Below are positions 1-7,387 of a DNA stretch of 64,000 nt, piece by piece. This DNA comes from Aquidulcibacter paucihalophilus. GTDB taxonomy: Bacteria > Pseudomonadota > Alphaproteobacteria > Caulobacterales > Caulobacteraceae. How positions within the stretch are numbered: the stretch's first letter is position 1; each line of letters begins with the position of its first letter. The position numbers and the translations under genes are program-made. Below the pieces are notes generated by a model, which worked only from the letters and a program-made list of their open reading frames with translations, did not search any database and was not told the origin of the DNA. The DNA lies in contig CP127384.1 of NCBI GenBank assembly GCA_030285985.1, positions 2,654,501 to 2,718,500 of the forward strand, given 5' to 3'.

Positions 1-100
1 TCGCGCGAACGGCCTTTCAGCGCAGTTAACAGGGCGTGACCGATGACCGGCATCCGGGTGCCTGATCAAAGCGTAGCTGTGGCCGGAATCCGGAGGTCCC

Positions 101-466
101 ATGTCCCTGCTGTCCCTGTTCGCCGCCACCGTTCTGCAAGCCACGGCGCCGACGCCTGAGGCCATGAACGGTGCCTGGTCGGTCGACCTGTCGACCGATC
201 CGGCGCAGCCCTATGTGAAGGCCATGCACCTGACGCTGGCGGCGGACGGCACGGTCAGCGGCGACTTCTACGACAGCACGATCGAGGCCGGGCGCTGGAA
301 GGCCCAGAACGGGCGGGTGTGCGTGTCCTTCCGCACCACCGACGGGGTCGGGCCCTACCACACCGCCGCCTGTCTGACGGACGACCGGATCGAGGGTCAG
401 ACCTGGGCGGAGCAGCGGTCATTTGTCTTCGTCTGGAACGCCACGCGGGGCGAGCCGACGCCCTGA
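101..466 (+). CDS. Hypothetical secreted protein
   Basis: A 121-residue protein whose first 15 or so residues (MSLLSLFAATVLQA) form a hydrophobic stretch that reads as a signal peptide, so it is probably periplasmic. The mature part alternates short beta-like segments (AMHLTLAADGTVSG, RWKAQNGRVCVSF) and has two cysteines that could pair. I do not recognise a family. A GGAGGT Shine-Dalgarno sits about 5 bases before the ATG, which fixes the start. It is followed by a DUF983 gene on the same strand and lies outside the island. Confidence 0.75.
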   Translation: MSLLSLFAATVLQATAPTPEAMNGAWSVDLSTDPAQPYVKAMHLTLAADGTVSGDFYDSTIEAGRWKAQNGRVCVSFRTTDGVGPYHTAACLTDDRIEGQTWAEQRSFVFVWNATRGEPTP

Positions 467-551
467 CGAACGGGCCCGCGACATCACGACCGGTTGCGGG
501 AGCGGTCCCGCGCACCGACATGCGGTGCGGCCTTCCCGTCAGGATTCCGTT

Positions 552-959
552 GTGACCGAGCCCCAGTATCCCCGTCTGAACACCCTCTCGACCGGCCTTC
601 GCTGCCGCTGTCCGCGCTGCGGCGAGGGGCCTTTGTTGACGGGCTTCCTGACGATCCGCGACGCCTGCCCCGCCTGCGGCCTCGACTACAGTTTCGCCGA
701 GCCTGCCGACGGCCCCGCCTTCTTCGGCATGAGCGCGGTGGGGATCGTGGGCATGGCGCTGTTCATGTGGTTCGAGTTCTCCGTCCACCCGCCGATCTGG
801 GTGCATCTGGTCGTGACCATGCCCCTGCTGGTGATCGGCTGTCTGGCCGTGCTGCGGCCGCTGAAGGGCTGGCTGGTGTCGGAGCAGTTCATCCACAAGG
901 CCGCGCCGCCGGTGTTCGAAAGCAACGGCAAACACGGCGAAGGCTCGAAATGGCGCTGA
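552..959 (+). CDS. DUF983 family membrane protein
   Basis: A 135-residue protein starting at a GTG (552); the frame is open further upstream but the family homology begins only at TEPQYPRLNT. It has the DUF983 signature: two CxxC knuckles (CPRCGEGPL and CPACGLDYS) that probably bind zinc, then the acidic DGPAFF segment, then two transmembrane helices (IVGMALFMWFEF and HLVVTMPLLVIGCLAVL). The family is widespread in alphaproteobacteria, sits in the inner membrane and has no firmly assigned biochemical role. It belongs to the chromosomal left flank of the island. Confidence 0.88.
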   Translation: MTEPQYPRLNTLSTGLRCRCPRCGEGPLLTGFLTIRDACPACGLDYSFAEPADGPAFFGMSAVGIVGMALFMWFEFSVHPPIWVHLVVTMPLLVIGCLAVLRPLKGWLVSEQFIHKAAPPVFESNGKHGEGSKWR

Positions 960-1024
960 ACAGCGCCGTTTGACTTCCGGGCCGGGGACGCGCCCCTTGC
1001 GCCCGTCCCGGGGAGGGGCGCGCC

Positions 1025-1120
1025 ATGGACATCGAACGTATTCTGTCGTGGCTGCTGATCCTCGTGCCCGCCGTCATCCTGACGATGGCGGCGGTGATGA
1101 TCTTCAAACGCAAGCGGTGA
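1025..1120 (+). CDS. 31-residue single-pass membrane peptide
   Basis: A short reading frame (ATG 1025, TGA 1118-1120) with a purine-rich GGGGAGGGG Shine-Dalgarno upstream. The peptide is one hydrophobic helix (LLILVPAVILTMAAVMIF) capped by KRKR, as expected for a small inner-membrane peptide with a cytoplasmic C-terminus. It ends one base before the truncated tRNA repeat, so it may be the last native gene before the island. Function unknown; it is too short to be certain that it is expressed. Confidence 0.5.
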   Translation: MDIERILSWLLILVPAVILTMAAVMIFKRKR

Positions 1121-1121
1121 G

Positions 1122-1167
1122 TGGCGACCCCGGAGGGACTCGAACCCCCGACCTCTGCTTTAGGAAA
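1122..1167. repeat. Left attachment repeat (tRNA-Arg 3' end copy)
   Basis: A 46-bp sequence identical to 56741-56786, the 3' half of the tRNA-Arg gene from the anticodon loop to the CCA. It is not followed by a tRNA 5' half, so it is the duplicated att site left by integration and not a functional tRNA. Confidence 0.92.
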
Positions 1168-1322
1168 CCTTCAAGGCCCCGTCCGAGGTGGTCCAGATAG
1201 GTACAGTTTTTGCAACCTTATCAGAAACTTGGTGGACAAGCCCGTCCGAGGCGCTACATCGAAATCCAGCCAAATCCTGGCATTTTGTGCCCCATGGGCG
1301 GTCTGGGGCACAGGGAGAATCG

Positions 1323-2609
1323 ATGCCGAAACTGCTTCTCACCGACAAGCTTGTGGCCGGCGCAAAAGCACTACCCGGCCAACGTCTCGAGCTCTGGGAT
1401 CTGAAGGCCCCGGGCCTTTGCCTGCGCGTAACCGACCGCGGGCTGAAAACGTTTGTCATCCGATATCGGGGGGTCGATGGCGCTCAGCCAAGGTTGAAGC
1501 TGGGTCAGTTTCCTCAGTTGTCATTGAGGTCGGCCAGGATCGAAGCGGGACGTATCCGCAGCGAGGTTGAGGCCGGGAATGACCCAGCTGCGCTGAAGCG
1601 TCAGGCCAAGAAGCCGGTCGAGGCGCCGCTCACCTTTACCCAGCTGTACGACCAGTATGTCCAGGCGAGCCGTGCCGGGGAGTGGAAGCCGAAAGGCAAG
1701 AGAAAGCGCGAAGTCACCTTTGACTACGAAGAGGGCATCATAAGACGCCACATAAAGCCCGTTCTGGGCGACCTGCCCCTTGTTTCGATCACTCGGAAGA
1801 CGATCAAGGAACTGCTCAGGGGAATGGTCGCCAAAGGCATCGGCCCCCAAACGAACCGCTGCCAGGCCGTCATTCGCCAAGTGTTTGCCTATGGCATTTC
1901 GGAGGACCTGGTGCAGATCAACCCTGCAACCGGCTTTGCACCGTTTGTGGACCAGGAGCCACGGCGCCGGGTCTGGTCAAACGACGAACTGAGGGCGCTG
2001 TGGGTCGCTCTCAACACCGAGGGTCCGCTGACCGACAAGCAGGGACGGAAATGTTTCGTCGGCCGCCAGCCACGCATCGCCATCATGCTCTGCGCCCTGC
2101 TTCTGCAACGCAGGTCAGAGATCGCCGGAATGACGTTCGCTGAGGTGAACCTTGACGATGCAGTCTGGCTGATCCCTGGACCCCGAATGAAAGCCGGCCG
2201 GCCGCACACCGTGCCCCTGCCGCCTCAGTCGATCGCACTGATCAAAGAGGCGATGGAACTGTCGAAAAAGGTCGGTGGCGAAGATGCAAGTCTGGTCTTC
2301 CCCAACGCGCGCCATAAGGAGGTCGCCATCGATCCGATGAGCCTGTCTCGCGCCCTTGCCCGACTTTGCGCCAGCGCGGGCGTAGAGGGAGCCACGCTGC
2401 ATGATCTGCGGCGAACCGGTGCTACGGCGCTGACCAGCGAGCGGTTGGGCATCAGCCCTTTCATCCGGTCAAAGGTCCTGGGACACACGACCGACGCCGG
2501 TGGAGGCGCGGCGGTATCGATGGTTCACTACGACACCAACGAGTACCTTGGCGAAAGGCGAAAGGCGCTCGAGTTGTGGGAAAAGCGCTTGATCGAAATC
2601 GTAGGGTAG
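1323..2609 (+). CDS. P4-type tyrosine integrase of the island
   Basis: A 428-residue site-specific recombinase that would integrate and excise the island at the tRNA-Arg 3' end. The N-terminus (LTDKLVAGAKALPG...LRVTDRGLKTFVIRYR) is the DUF4102 arm-binding domain, the middle (residues about 110-200) is the core-binding domain, and the C-terminal catalytic domain shows Arg263 (QRRSE), His360-x-x-Arg363 (HDLRR), His388 (GHTT) and nucleophile Tyr403 (VHYDTNEY). The ATG at 1323 is preceded by AGGGAG; the frame is open upstream but those residues do not match the family. It lies about 155 bp inside the left att repeat, at the end opposite to the intact tRNA. All catalytic residues are present, so it looks functional. 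Confidence 0.95.
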   Translation: MPKLLLTDKLVAGAKALPGQRLELWDLKAPGLCLRVTDRGLKTFVIRYRGVDGAQPRLKLGQFPQLSLRSARIEAGRIRSEVEAGNDPAALKRQAKKPVEAPLTFTQLYDQYVQASRAGEWKPKGKRKREVTFDYEEGIIRRHIKPVLGDLPLVSITRKTIKELLRGMVAKGIGPQTNRCQAVIRQVFAYGISEDLVQINPATGFAPFVDQEPRRRVWSNDELRALWVALNTEGPLTDKQGRKCFVGRQPRIAIMLCALLLQRRSEIAGMTFAEVNLDDAVWLIPGPRMKAGRPHTVPLPPQSIALIKEAMELSKKVGGEDASLVFPNARHKEVAIDPMSLSRALARLCASAGVEGATLHDLRRTGATALTSERLGISPFIRSKVLGHTTDAGGGAAVSMVHYDTNEYLGERRKALELWEKRLIEIVG

Positions 2610-2683
2610 ACCGTCCAGGCGCCGAGGCTAACTTGATTGCCACAAGATCATTCCGCGAATTTGTTCGTGACGCGAGTTGTTAG

Positions 2684-3472
2684 ATGAGCGAGCGCAAAAC
2701 ACTTCTCTCGTTCTTGCAGAGCGGGGCAGTTAGAGACGTTGAGGCAGATCTGCCACGCCGTTACGACCCTGCGTGCGACTTGCTCCGAGACCCAAGATGC
2801 AGGGAACGGATCGACCGCGCGATGGTCGCCGAGACCTGGTCGGCTGCCTTTGCAGCGCTGCTGCTCCATGGATTCCTGCTTGAAGGCCCACAAGCGGAAC
2901 GGGCGATTGAGAGGTTCACCCTTGACCAGTTCTATCTCGGGGATGAACTGCCTGAGCTTGCAAGCATAGTCAGACTGCACAAAGCTTTAGCCTCTGACCG
3001 GAGGACATTGCGTCAGGGTAAACACTGCTCGTTGAAGCCGAAAGTCGTGTTCGAAATCGCCGAAAGTACCGGAACTTCAGGCGCAACATTAGTTCAAGGC
3101 CTCTTCATTCACCGATACGAGGCGCTCACCCTGCTGGTAGGCAAGCAGGCAACTCGCATAGGTGATCTCGAGCTCGAACTTCAGGCGCTGAGAGAAAGCC
3201 GTGAACGTGTCTCGCCTAAGCAGGTCAATGCTCTCAAGTCCTTGCTATATTTGGTTGCGAGGCGACAGTCATTGCGGCCGAAATCCGCCATATCGCAGCC
3301 GGAAAACAAATCGGATGAAGCCTTGGCAAATTGGCTGCACACAGAGAGCCTAGCAGCCCTAGAGGGTACGACTATTCGTCCTCCAGCGCAGTTCGAAGCC
3401 ATCAAGAACTACGTTGGAAGCGGACGAAATTTCCTCGGATTCAGAAAACCCTCGTCAAGTCAAGGCGAATAG
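2684..3472 (+). CDS. Hypothetical protein
   Basis: A 262-residue, mostly helical and charged protein that I do not recognise. There is no signal peptide or membrane segment. Residues about 155-185 (ATRIGDLELELQALRESRERV) look like a short coiled coil. Codon use is a little less GC-rich than the flanks, which fits acquired DNA. It lies about 75 bp downstream of the integrase on the same strand and may be expressed with it. No function proposed. Confidence 0.6.
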   Translation: MSERKTLLSFLQSGAVRDVEADLPRRYDPACDLLRDPRCRERIDRAMVAETWSAAFAALLLHGFLLEGPQAERAIERFTLDQFYLGDELPELASIVRLHKALASDRRTLRQGKHCSLKPKVVFEIAESTGTSGATLVQGLFIHRYEALTLLVGKQATRIGDLELELQALRESRERVSPKQVNALKSLLYLVARRQSLRPKSAISQPENKSDEALANWLHTESLAALEGTTIRPPAQFEAIKNYVGSGRNFLGFRKPSSSQGE

Positions 3473-3572
3473 AGTCGAAAAGTCGGGTCCAGGACAATTT
3501 TGATGAATCCTTCTGGTCGCGCGGGATGCCTTCCACCACTCGGGGCCTCCCCCAACCGCACTCGAGGTTTTC

Positions 3573-3779
3573 ATGTCGCCTTCTCACCACCCCTTTGTCA
3601 CCCGCAATCCCTACATGCGCCTAGCCGACCTGATGGCTTGGCTCCGCATCTCCCGCTCGACCGCTTATTCCTGGATCGCGCAGGGTCGCATTCCGCGGGG
3701 CATCCGCATCGGTGGCGTCACCCTGTACGATCCGCGCGCCGTTAGCGAAGCGCTCGGTCTCGACCTGGAGGCCCGCTAG
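3573..3779 (+). CDS. AlpA-like helix-turn-helix regulator/excisionase
   Basis: A 68-residue protein with the MerR/AlpA-type winged helix: LADLMAWLRISRSTAYSWIA is the recognition segment and GRIPRGIRIGGVTLYDPRAV the wing. Proteins of this type in tRNA-borne islands act as excisionases or as activators of the integrase. The stop codon overlaps the GTG of the next gene by one base, so the two are translationally coupled. The position a kilobase after the integrase supports a role in island excision, but this is inference from context. Confidence 0.85.
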   Translation: MSPSHHPFVTRNPYMRLADLMAWLRISRSTAYSWIAQGRIPRGIRIGGVTLYDPRAVSEALGLDLEAR

Positions 3780-4405
3780 TGTCGAAGCAAAGCCTCGACA
3801 GCTTGCTGACCTCAAGCCTCGACAAGCGCCCCGGCGCAGACCGCCGTCACCAGCTTCAGCTGGCTGCCAGCCACTCAGTCATCTCCCAGCAGTTCGCATG
3901 CGATCGTCGTCCGGGCGCGGGGCCCGCGCCAGAGTTCTGCCGCGGCTGCCCGCTCGACGATAGCGAGCCGCTGCAGCAGCCTGACCCCGACCGCCTGTTC
4001 GGGGAGTTCGTGCTGAGCGGCTACGCCGCGATCGACGAGCTGAAGCACATGCCGCTGCCGGACGAGATCCGGAAAGGGGTCGACTTTCCGGTCGGGCCCC
4101 ACCGCCTCATCCACCCCTGCTGGCGCGACCTCCACGACGACATTCAGTCGCCGACCGTCCTGTCGACGGCGCTGTACGTTAACGAGATCCGCCCGTCGTG
4201 CGCCGGCATTCGTCTGTTTTTCGACCAGGCCGACCGCGAGTTCTTCGCTGGCTTGATGCTGCAGTACCTGGAGACGCCGCCCGTAACCCCGCCGGCGAAG
4301 ACGCGATGGCGCCGGCCCACGGCACGCACGAAGGTCTCACGCGCGCAGCCGCCGACGCCGCCGCCGGGAGTCGACCTGTTCGGCGCGTTCGACGCCCCGG
4401 GCTAG
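3779..4405 (+). CDS. Hypothetical protein coupled to AlpA-like gene
   Basis: A 208-residue protein starting at a GTG that overlaps the TAG of the AlpA-like gene. It has a Cys-rich patch in the first third (CDRRPGAGPAPEFCRGC) and a proline- and arginine-rich C-terminal tail. Its end overlaps by 4 bp the end of the converging DUF2958 gene. I do not recognise a family; similarly placed genes are usual in alphaproteobacterial islands carrying AlpA and a Rep-like protein. No function proposed. Confidence 0.6.
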   Translation: MSKQSLDSLLTSSLDKRPGADRRHQLQLAASHSVISQQFACDRRPGAGPAPEFCRGCPLDDSEPLQQPDPDRLFGEFVLSGYAAIDELKHMPLPDEIRKGVDFPVGPHRLIHPCWRDLHDDIQSPTVLSTALYVNEIRPSCAGIRLFFDQADREFFAGLMLQYLETPPVTPPAKTRWRRPTARTKVSRAQPPTPPPGVDLFGAFDAPG

Positions 4406-4752
4406 GCGACGATGCGGCCCGCCTCGCGCGCGGCCGCAGCGTAGGCGGACAGGGGCTTGTCGGCTCGAAAGTAGCGATCAAGTTCGACCGGCAAGCCCAA
4501 GCCGCCGCGTACCGCGCCGAGTTCGGTCAGGCTGACGTAGCCCAACTCCGGACTGCCGAAGCCGTGGTCAGCCAGACCGAAGGCGATGTCGGTGTTGTCC
4601 GGGTCGATCTCCGTCAGCAGCCAGGTCGCCGCACCGTCCGGACTGAACAGCTTCACCACCGGCGTCAGATCCATCGACCGGCCCTCCGACTCCCGCTGCA
4701 GACGACCATTGGCCAGCAGGGCCGCACGAACTGCATCGGACATTTTCAGCAT
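4402..4752 (-). CDS. DUF2958 domain protein
   Basis: A 116-residue protein matching DUF2958 across nearly its whole length: TPVVKLFSPDGAATWLLTEI, then DIAFGLADHGFGSPELGYVS, then GLGLPVELDRYF. The family is common on plasmids and integrative elements, and no activity has been established for it. The start is set at MLKMSDAV (4752); a second ATG three codons later (4743) is equally possible. The gene runs against its neighbours and converges with the preceding gene. Because the upstream frame continues open, a longer annotation is tempting, but the extra residues do not resemble the family. Confidence 0.85.
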   Translation of the reverse strand: MLKMSDAVRAALLANGRLQRESEGRSMDLTPVVKLFSPDGAATWLLTEIDPDNTDIAFGLADHGFGSPELGYVSLTELGAVRGGLGLPVELDRYFRADKPLSAYAAAAREAGRIVA

Positions 4753-4801
4753 CAGCTCGGTTCGCCCGGGCACCGACTTACTCAACCCAAGGAGACGTTC
4801 T

Positions 4802-5149
4802 GTGAAACTCACCCCGACCAAGACCCCGCGGCTGGCCTTCAAGCCGATGGAACACCCGAAAACAGCCGAAGAGCAGCAGAAGTACGCCGAGAGCCTGCCG
4901 ATGCCGAAGACTCCCGTATGGGTCATTCGGCAATATTACGCCGACTGCCCAGTCAAGGGCACACCCCGCCGCAAACTCCGCCAGCCCAAGAAGGTGGCGC
5001 ACAAAGGGTTGACCCCTCCGGACTCTGCCAAACCGACGCAGGCCGGGCCCGCCGGGATCACGTGGGACTGGACGAGCGCCGCCTCGCCCGCCGAAGTCGC
5101 TCCGACCCCTGTGGCCGCCGACGAAGCCCGCAAGACGGAGGGCTCGTAA
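4802..5149 (+). CDS. Hypothetical protein, first of a four-gene run
   Basis: A 115-residue basic, proline-rich protein starting at GTG 4802 behind a clear AAGGAG Shine-Dalgarno. The frame is open upstream, but this SD decides the start. The composition (many K, P and A; no hydrophobic helices) suggests a disordered or nucleic-acid-associated protein. Its TAA overlaps the ATG of the next gene, so 4802-6739 reads as one transcription unit ending in the HUH-like protein. Family unknown. Confidence 0.6.
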   Translation: MKLTPTKTPRLAFKPMEHPKTAEEQQKYAESLPMPKTPVWVIRQYYADCPVKGTPRRKLRQPKKVAHKGLTPPDSAKPTQAGPAGITWDWTSAASPAEVAPTPVAADEARKTEGS

Positions 5150-5436
5150 TGAAGATCAAAGATCTCACCCGCAGCGATCAGCAGCCGGACCGCGACGAGG
5201 ACGAGGCGCGCTATAGCCGGCACGAAGAACGGGAATTGGACCGCCGCCATCAGCGCGATCGGGAACGTCTGTGTCTGCCGTTCGAGGACTGGCCGGTGGA
5301 GTATCAACGCGACCTCGAGAACGAAGCCGAAAAGGCCACCCGCCTGCAGCAGACCGAAGACCAGAGCGCTGGGTCGGTCGTAGGTGCCGTCAACCCGTTC
5401 TGGCCGACAGACGCCGTGTCCCAGGAGCCGGCGTGA
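5149..5436 (+). CDS. Small highly charged hypothetical protein
   Basis: A 95-residue protein dominated by Asp, Glu, Arg and Gln (for example QPDRDEDEARYSRHEERELD), probably a charged helix or coiled coil. It overlaps its neighbours by single bases at both ends (TAATG and TGATG junctions), which indicates translational coupling with the genes before and after it. I do not recognise a family. It belongs to the run that ends in the Rep-like gene, so an accessory replication or mobilisation role is possible but untested. Confidence 0.55.
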   Translation: MKIKDLTRSDQQPDRDEDEARYSRHEERELDRRHQRDRERLCLPFEDWPVEYQRDLENEAEKATRLQQTEDQSAGSVVGAVNPFWPTDAVSQEPA

Positions 5437-5726
5437 TGAAGGCCATGTTGACCTATGTCTTGTCGGCGTTGAGCGGCCTTGTCGCACGGGCAGCCGGCAT
5501 CCTGATCAACGCGCCGTCCAAGGCCGCCCCGCCGGCGTTCCCGTCGGCGGGCGGCGAGCCGCCATCGGGCATCGCCGCCCCGTTGTTTGATGCGCACCAT
5601 GACTGTCTTGTTGCGGCCAACGAGCCCTGCCCGGACTGCGCCAGCACCAGGGCCCTGTGGACCTATTTCCAGCTTGATGACCTGCCGGCCTGGGCCCTGC
5701 GCGAAATCGAACAGGGCCTCAGGTGA
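5436..5726 (+). CDS. Small hypothetical protein with N-terminal hydrophobic helix
   Basis: A 96-residue protein. Residues 4-22 (MLTYVLSALSGLVARAAGIL) form one hydrophobic segment, and the C-terminal part carries CLVAANEPCPDCAST, a possible CxxC metal or redox site. The ATG overlaps the previous stop and the gene overlaps the next by 4 bp. It probably sits at the inner membrane. Family unknown; context places it with the Rep-like protein. Confidence 0.55.
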   Translation: MKAMLTYVLSALSGLVARAAGILINAPSKAAPPAFPSAGGEPPSGIAAPLFDAHHDCLVAANEPCPDCASTRALWTYFQLDDLPAWALREIEQGLR

Positions 5727-6739
5727 TGACGCCGTCGCATCCTGGCAGCCCCTGCATCGAGGTCGATTTCGACACCTGCTTCCTGAAGCCAGAACGCCTC
5801 GCCGGCTCCCTGCCCGGCGAGGTGCTTTTGCCCGGCGAGAAGCTGCATTGTCTGACGCACGGACTGACGGTCGTGCAGCACCAGCCGAGCTACTTCCAGG
5901 CCCTGGAAACATGCATGCTGGTGGCTATGGCCAGCCCCGGTCAGCGACCGCGCCGCGCCACGCGTCAGACGACCTGTCTTACCGCCGACGACATCGTGAA
6001 GCTGTACCTGGCGGTTCTGCGCGCGAATCTGCTGGGTATGCCGTTGACCTATTTCGCGACCATCTCCTGGACGACCTTGGGCATGGCGAGCGACGCCGAG
6101 ATCCAGGCGGTTACCCAAGCCCTGTTCGCCCGCCTCAGGGAGTGGTCGCAGCGCAAGCGGGATCCGGCGACCGGCGCCAGCGCACCGATCCCACTCTCGT
6201 GGATCTGGTGTCATGAGCGTGGCGCTCACTTGGGCTTGCACACCCATCTGTTGATGCACGCGCCCCAGCGGAACCGCCCACAGCTCGGCAAGATCATCTG
6301 CCGGTTTCTGGAGCGACATACCGGCCACGCCCTGGTTCAGCGCAATAAAGAGGGACGGTCGACGTTCAGGGCCATTGAGCCGCGGGCGCCGAGATCGGTA
6401 CCCGGGCGGGGAGCGGTGGTCCGTTTCCAGCGCCGGCTCACGCGCTATCTGATGAAGGACCTGGACCCCAAGGCTGTTGTACCCGAGGCGGTCGTACGTC
6501 AGCGCGGCCAGCACCTCCGCGCGGCCCTGCGGGTCAAAAAGCACGAATCCTCCGGGCCGATTCAAGGCAAGCGGTGCGGCTATTCCGTACATAACCTGGG
6601 CAAGGCAGCCTTCTCACAGGCCGCCGGGTCTCTGGGTCCCGCCGCCGATCAGGCGGAACTCATCCTGGCCCGCAGCGGCTTCGCTTTCGACGACGAGGCG
6701 CTGGTGATGCATGACGCTTCGCGTCTGCGCCCGCGTTAA
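5723..6739 (+). CDS. Putative HUH-type Rep/relaxase-like protein
   Basis: A 338-residue protein. Residues 109-117 (TYFATISWT) form a beta strand followed by a long insertion, then 168-179 (AHLGLHTHLLMH) give an HxH pair (His173, His175) flanked by hydrophobic residues, as in HUH single-strand nucleases. A YxxK motif follows (Tyr242-Leu-Met-Lys245), the arrangement seen in Rep proteins of rolling-circle replicons. The C-terminal IQGKRCGYS segment is typical of a group of alphaproteobacterial proteins of this size found with AlpA-like genes. I infer single-strand nicking at an island origin. It closes the 4802-6739 gene run. The family link is by motif only. Confidence 0.6.
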   Translation: MMTPSHPGSPCIEVDFDTCFLKPERLAGSLPGEVLLPGEKLHCLTHGLTVVQHQPSYFQALETCMLVAMASPGQRPRRATRQTTCLTADDIVKLYLAVLRANLLGMPLTYFATISWTTLGMASDAEIQAVTQALFARLREWSQRKRDPATGASAPIPLSWIWCHERGAHLGLHTHLLMHAPQRNRPQLGKIICRFLERHTGHALVQRNKEGRSTFRAIEPRAPRSVPGRGAVVRFQRRLTRYLMKDLDPKAVVPEAVVRQRGQHLRAALRVKKHESSGPIQGKRCGYSVHNLGKAAFSQAAGSLGPAADQAELILARSGFAFDDEALVMHDASRLRPR

Positions 6740-6859
6740 AACTGAGACTCCAATAAAGGTCTTGAATCCCGCAAATAGCACCAAGGCAAAAGCGACCAGT
6801 ACGCGTTGAATATGCAGAATTAATTCTACCTATTTTGGTCCCCTCCTGCCCACGGCCTT

Positions 6860-7311
6860 CTAACGTCCAGGCACCTGCCCGTCGCTCGAGCAGCGGTAGT
6901 AGGTCGTCACCTCGCCGCCGCGCGTCAGCCGAAACGCGTCCGTGCTGATCATCTCGATGAAGCCGCCAAGGTCTTCGAAGGGGCCGGGCAGGTCAGTGTC
7001 CATGCCATAGGTCCGCAGCCGCGGGACCAGGCTCGATGCCGTTGCGCCATCTGATCTTCCGCCGCCGCGGTGATCGCCCGCCCGTCTTCGCCCAGAACGT
7101 ACGTCCCGCAGCCTGTGGTCCGCCATGAGCCGGAGGGTGTCGGATTGAACTCGCCCGTGACGCCCTGGGGAGAGCGCCAAGGTTCGATCTCGCCGATACA
7201 CCGACGATACCGCGTCATCATTCCATCTGGACCGCTCAGCTGGAACTCGTCCGCGCTGGTGAATCGGACGAACCCGCCGATCTCCTCGAGCGGCCCGAGC
7301 ACCTCATCCAT
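6860..7311 (-). pseudogene. Frameshifted two-domain gene fragment
   Basis: Two reading frames on the minus strand together encode two copies of one small domain. The first (MDEVLGPLEEIGGF...RYRRC) is at about 7311-7190 and the second (GMDTDLPGPFEDLGGF...YYRC) at about 7010-6865 lies in another frame. The frames switch near 7020-7060, so the gene is broken by a frameshift and has probably lost its 5' end as well. The same domain (EFHLTGNGPMRRYRRC) ends the SHOCT protein at 10303-11568. Function unknown. Confidence 0.6.
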
Positions 7312-7387
7312 GCCGATCGATTGAGCCGGACAAAAGGACGTAAACCCCTGTTTGATAACGGCTCGCAACCCAACGCAGGCTAACGGT

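Noticed and set aside
1122..1167. A second tRNA gene
   Set aside because: Only the 3' half is present; there is no acceptor 5' strand or D arm next to it.
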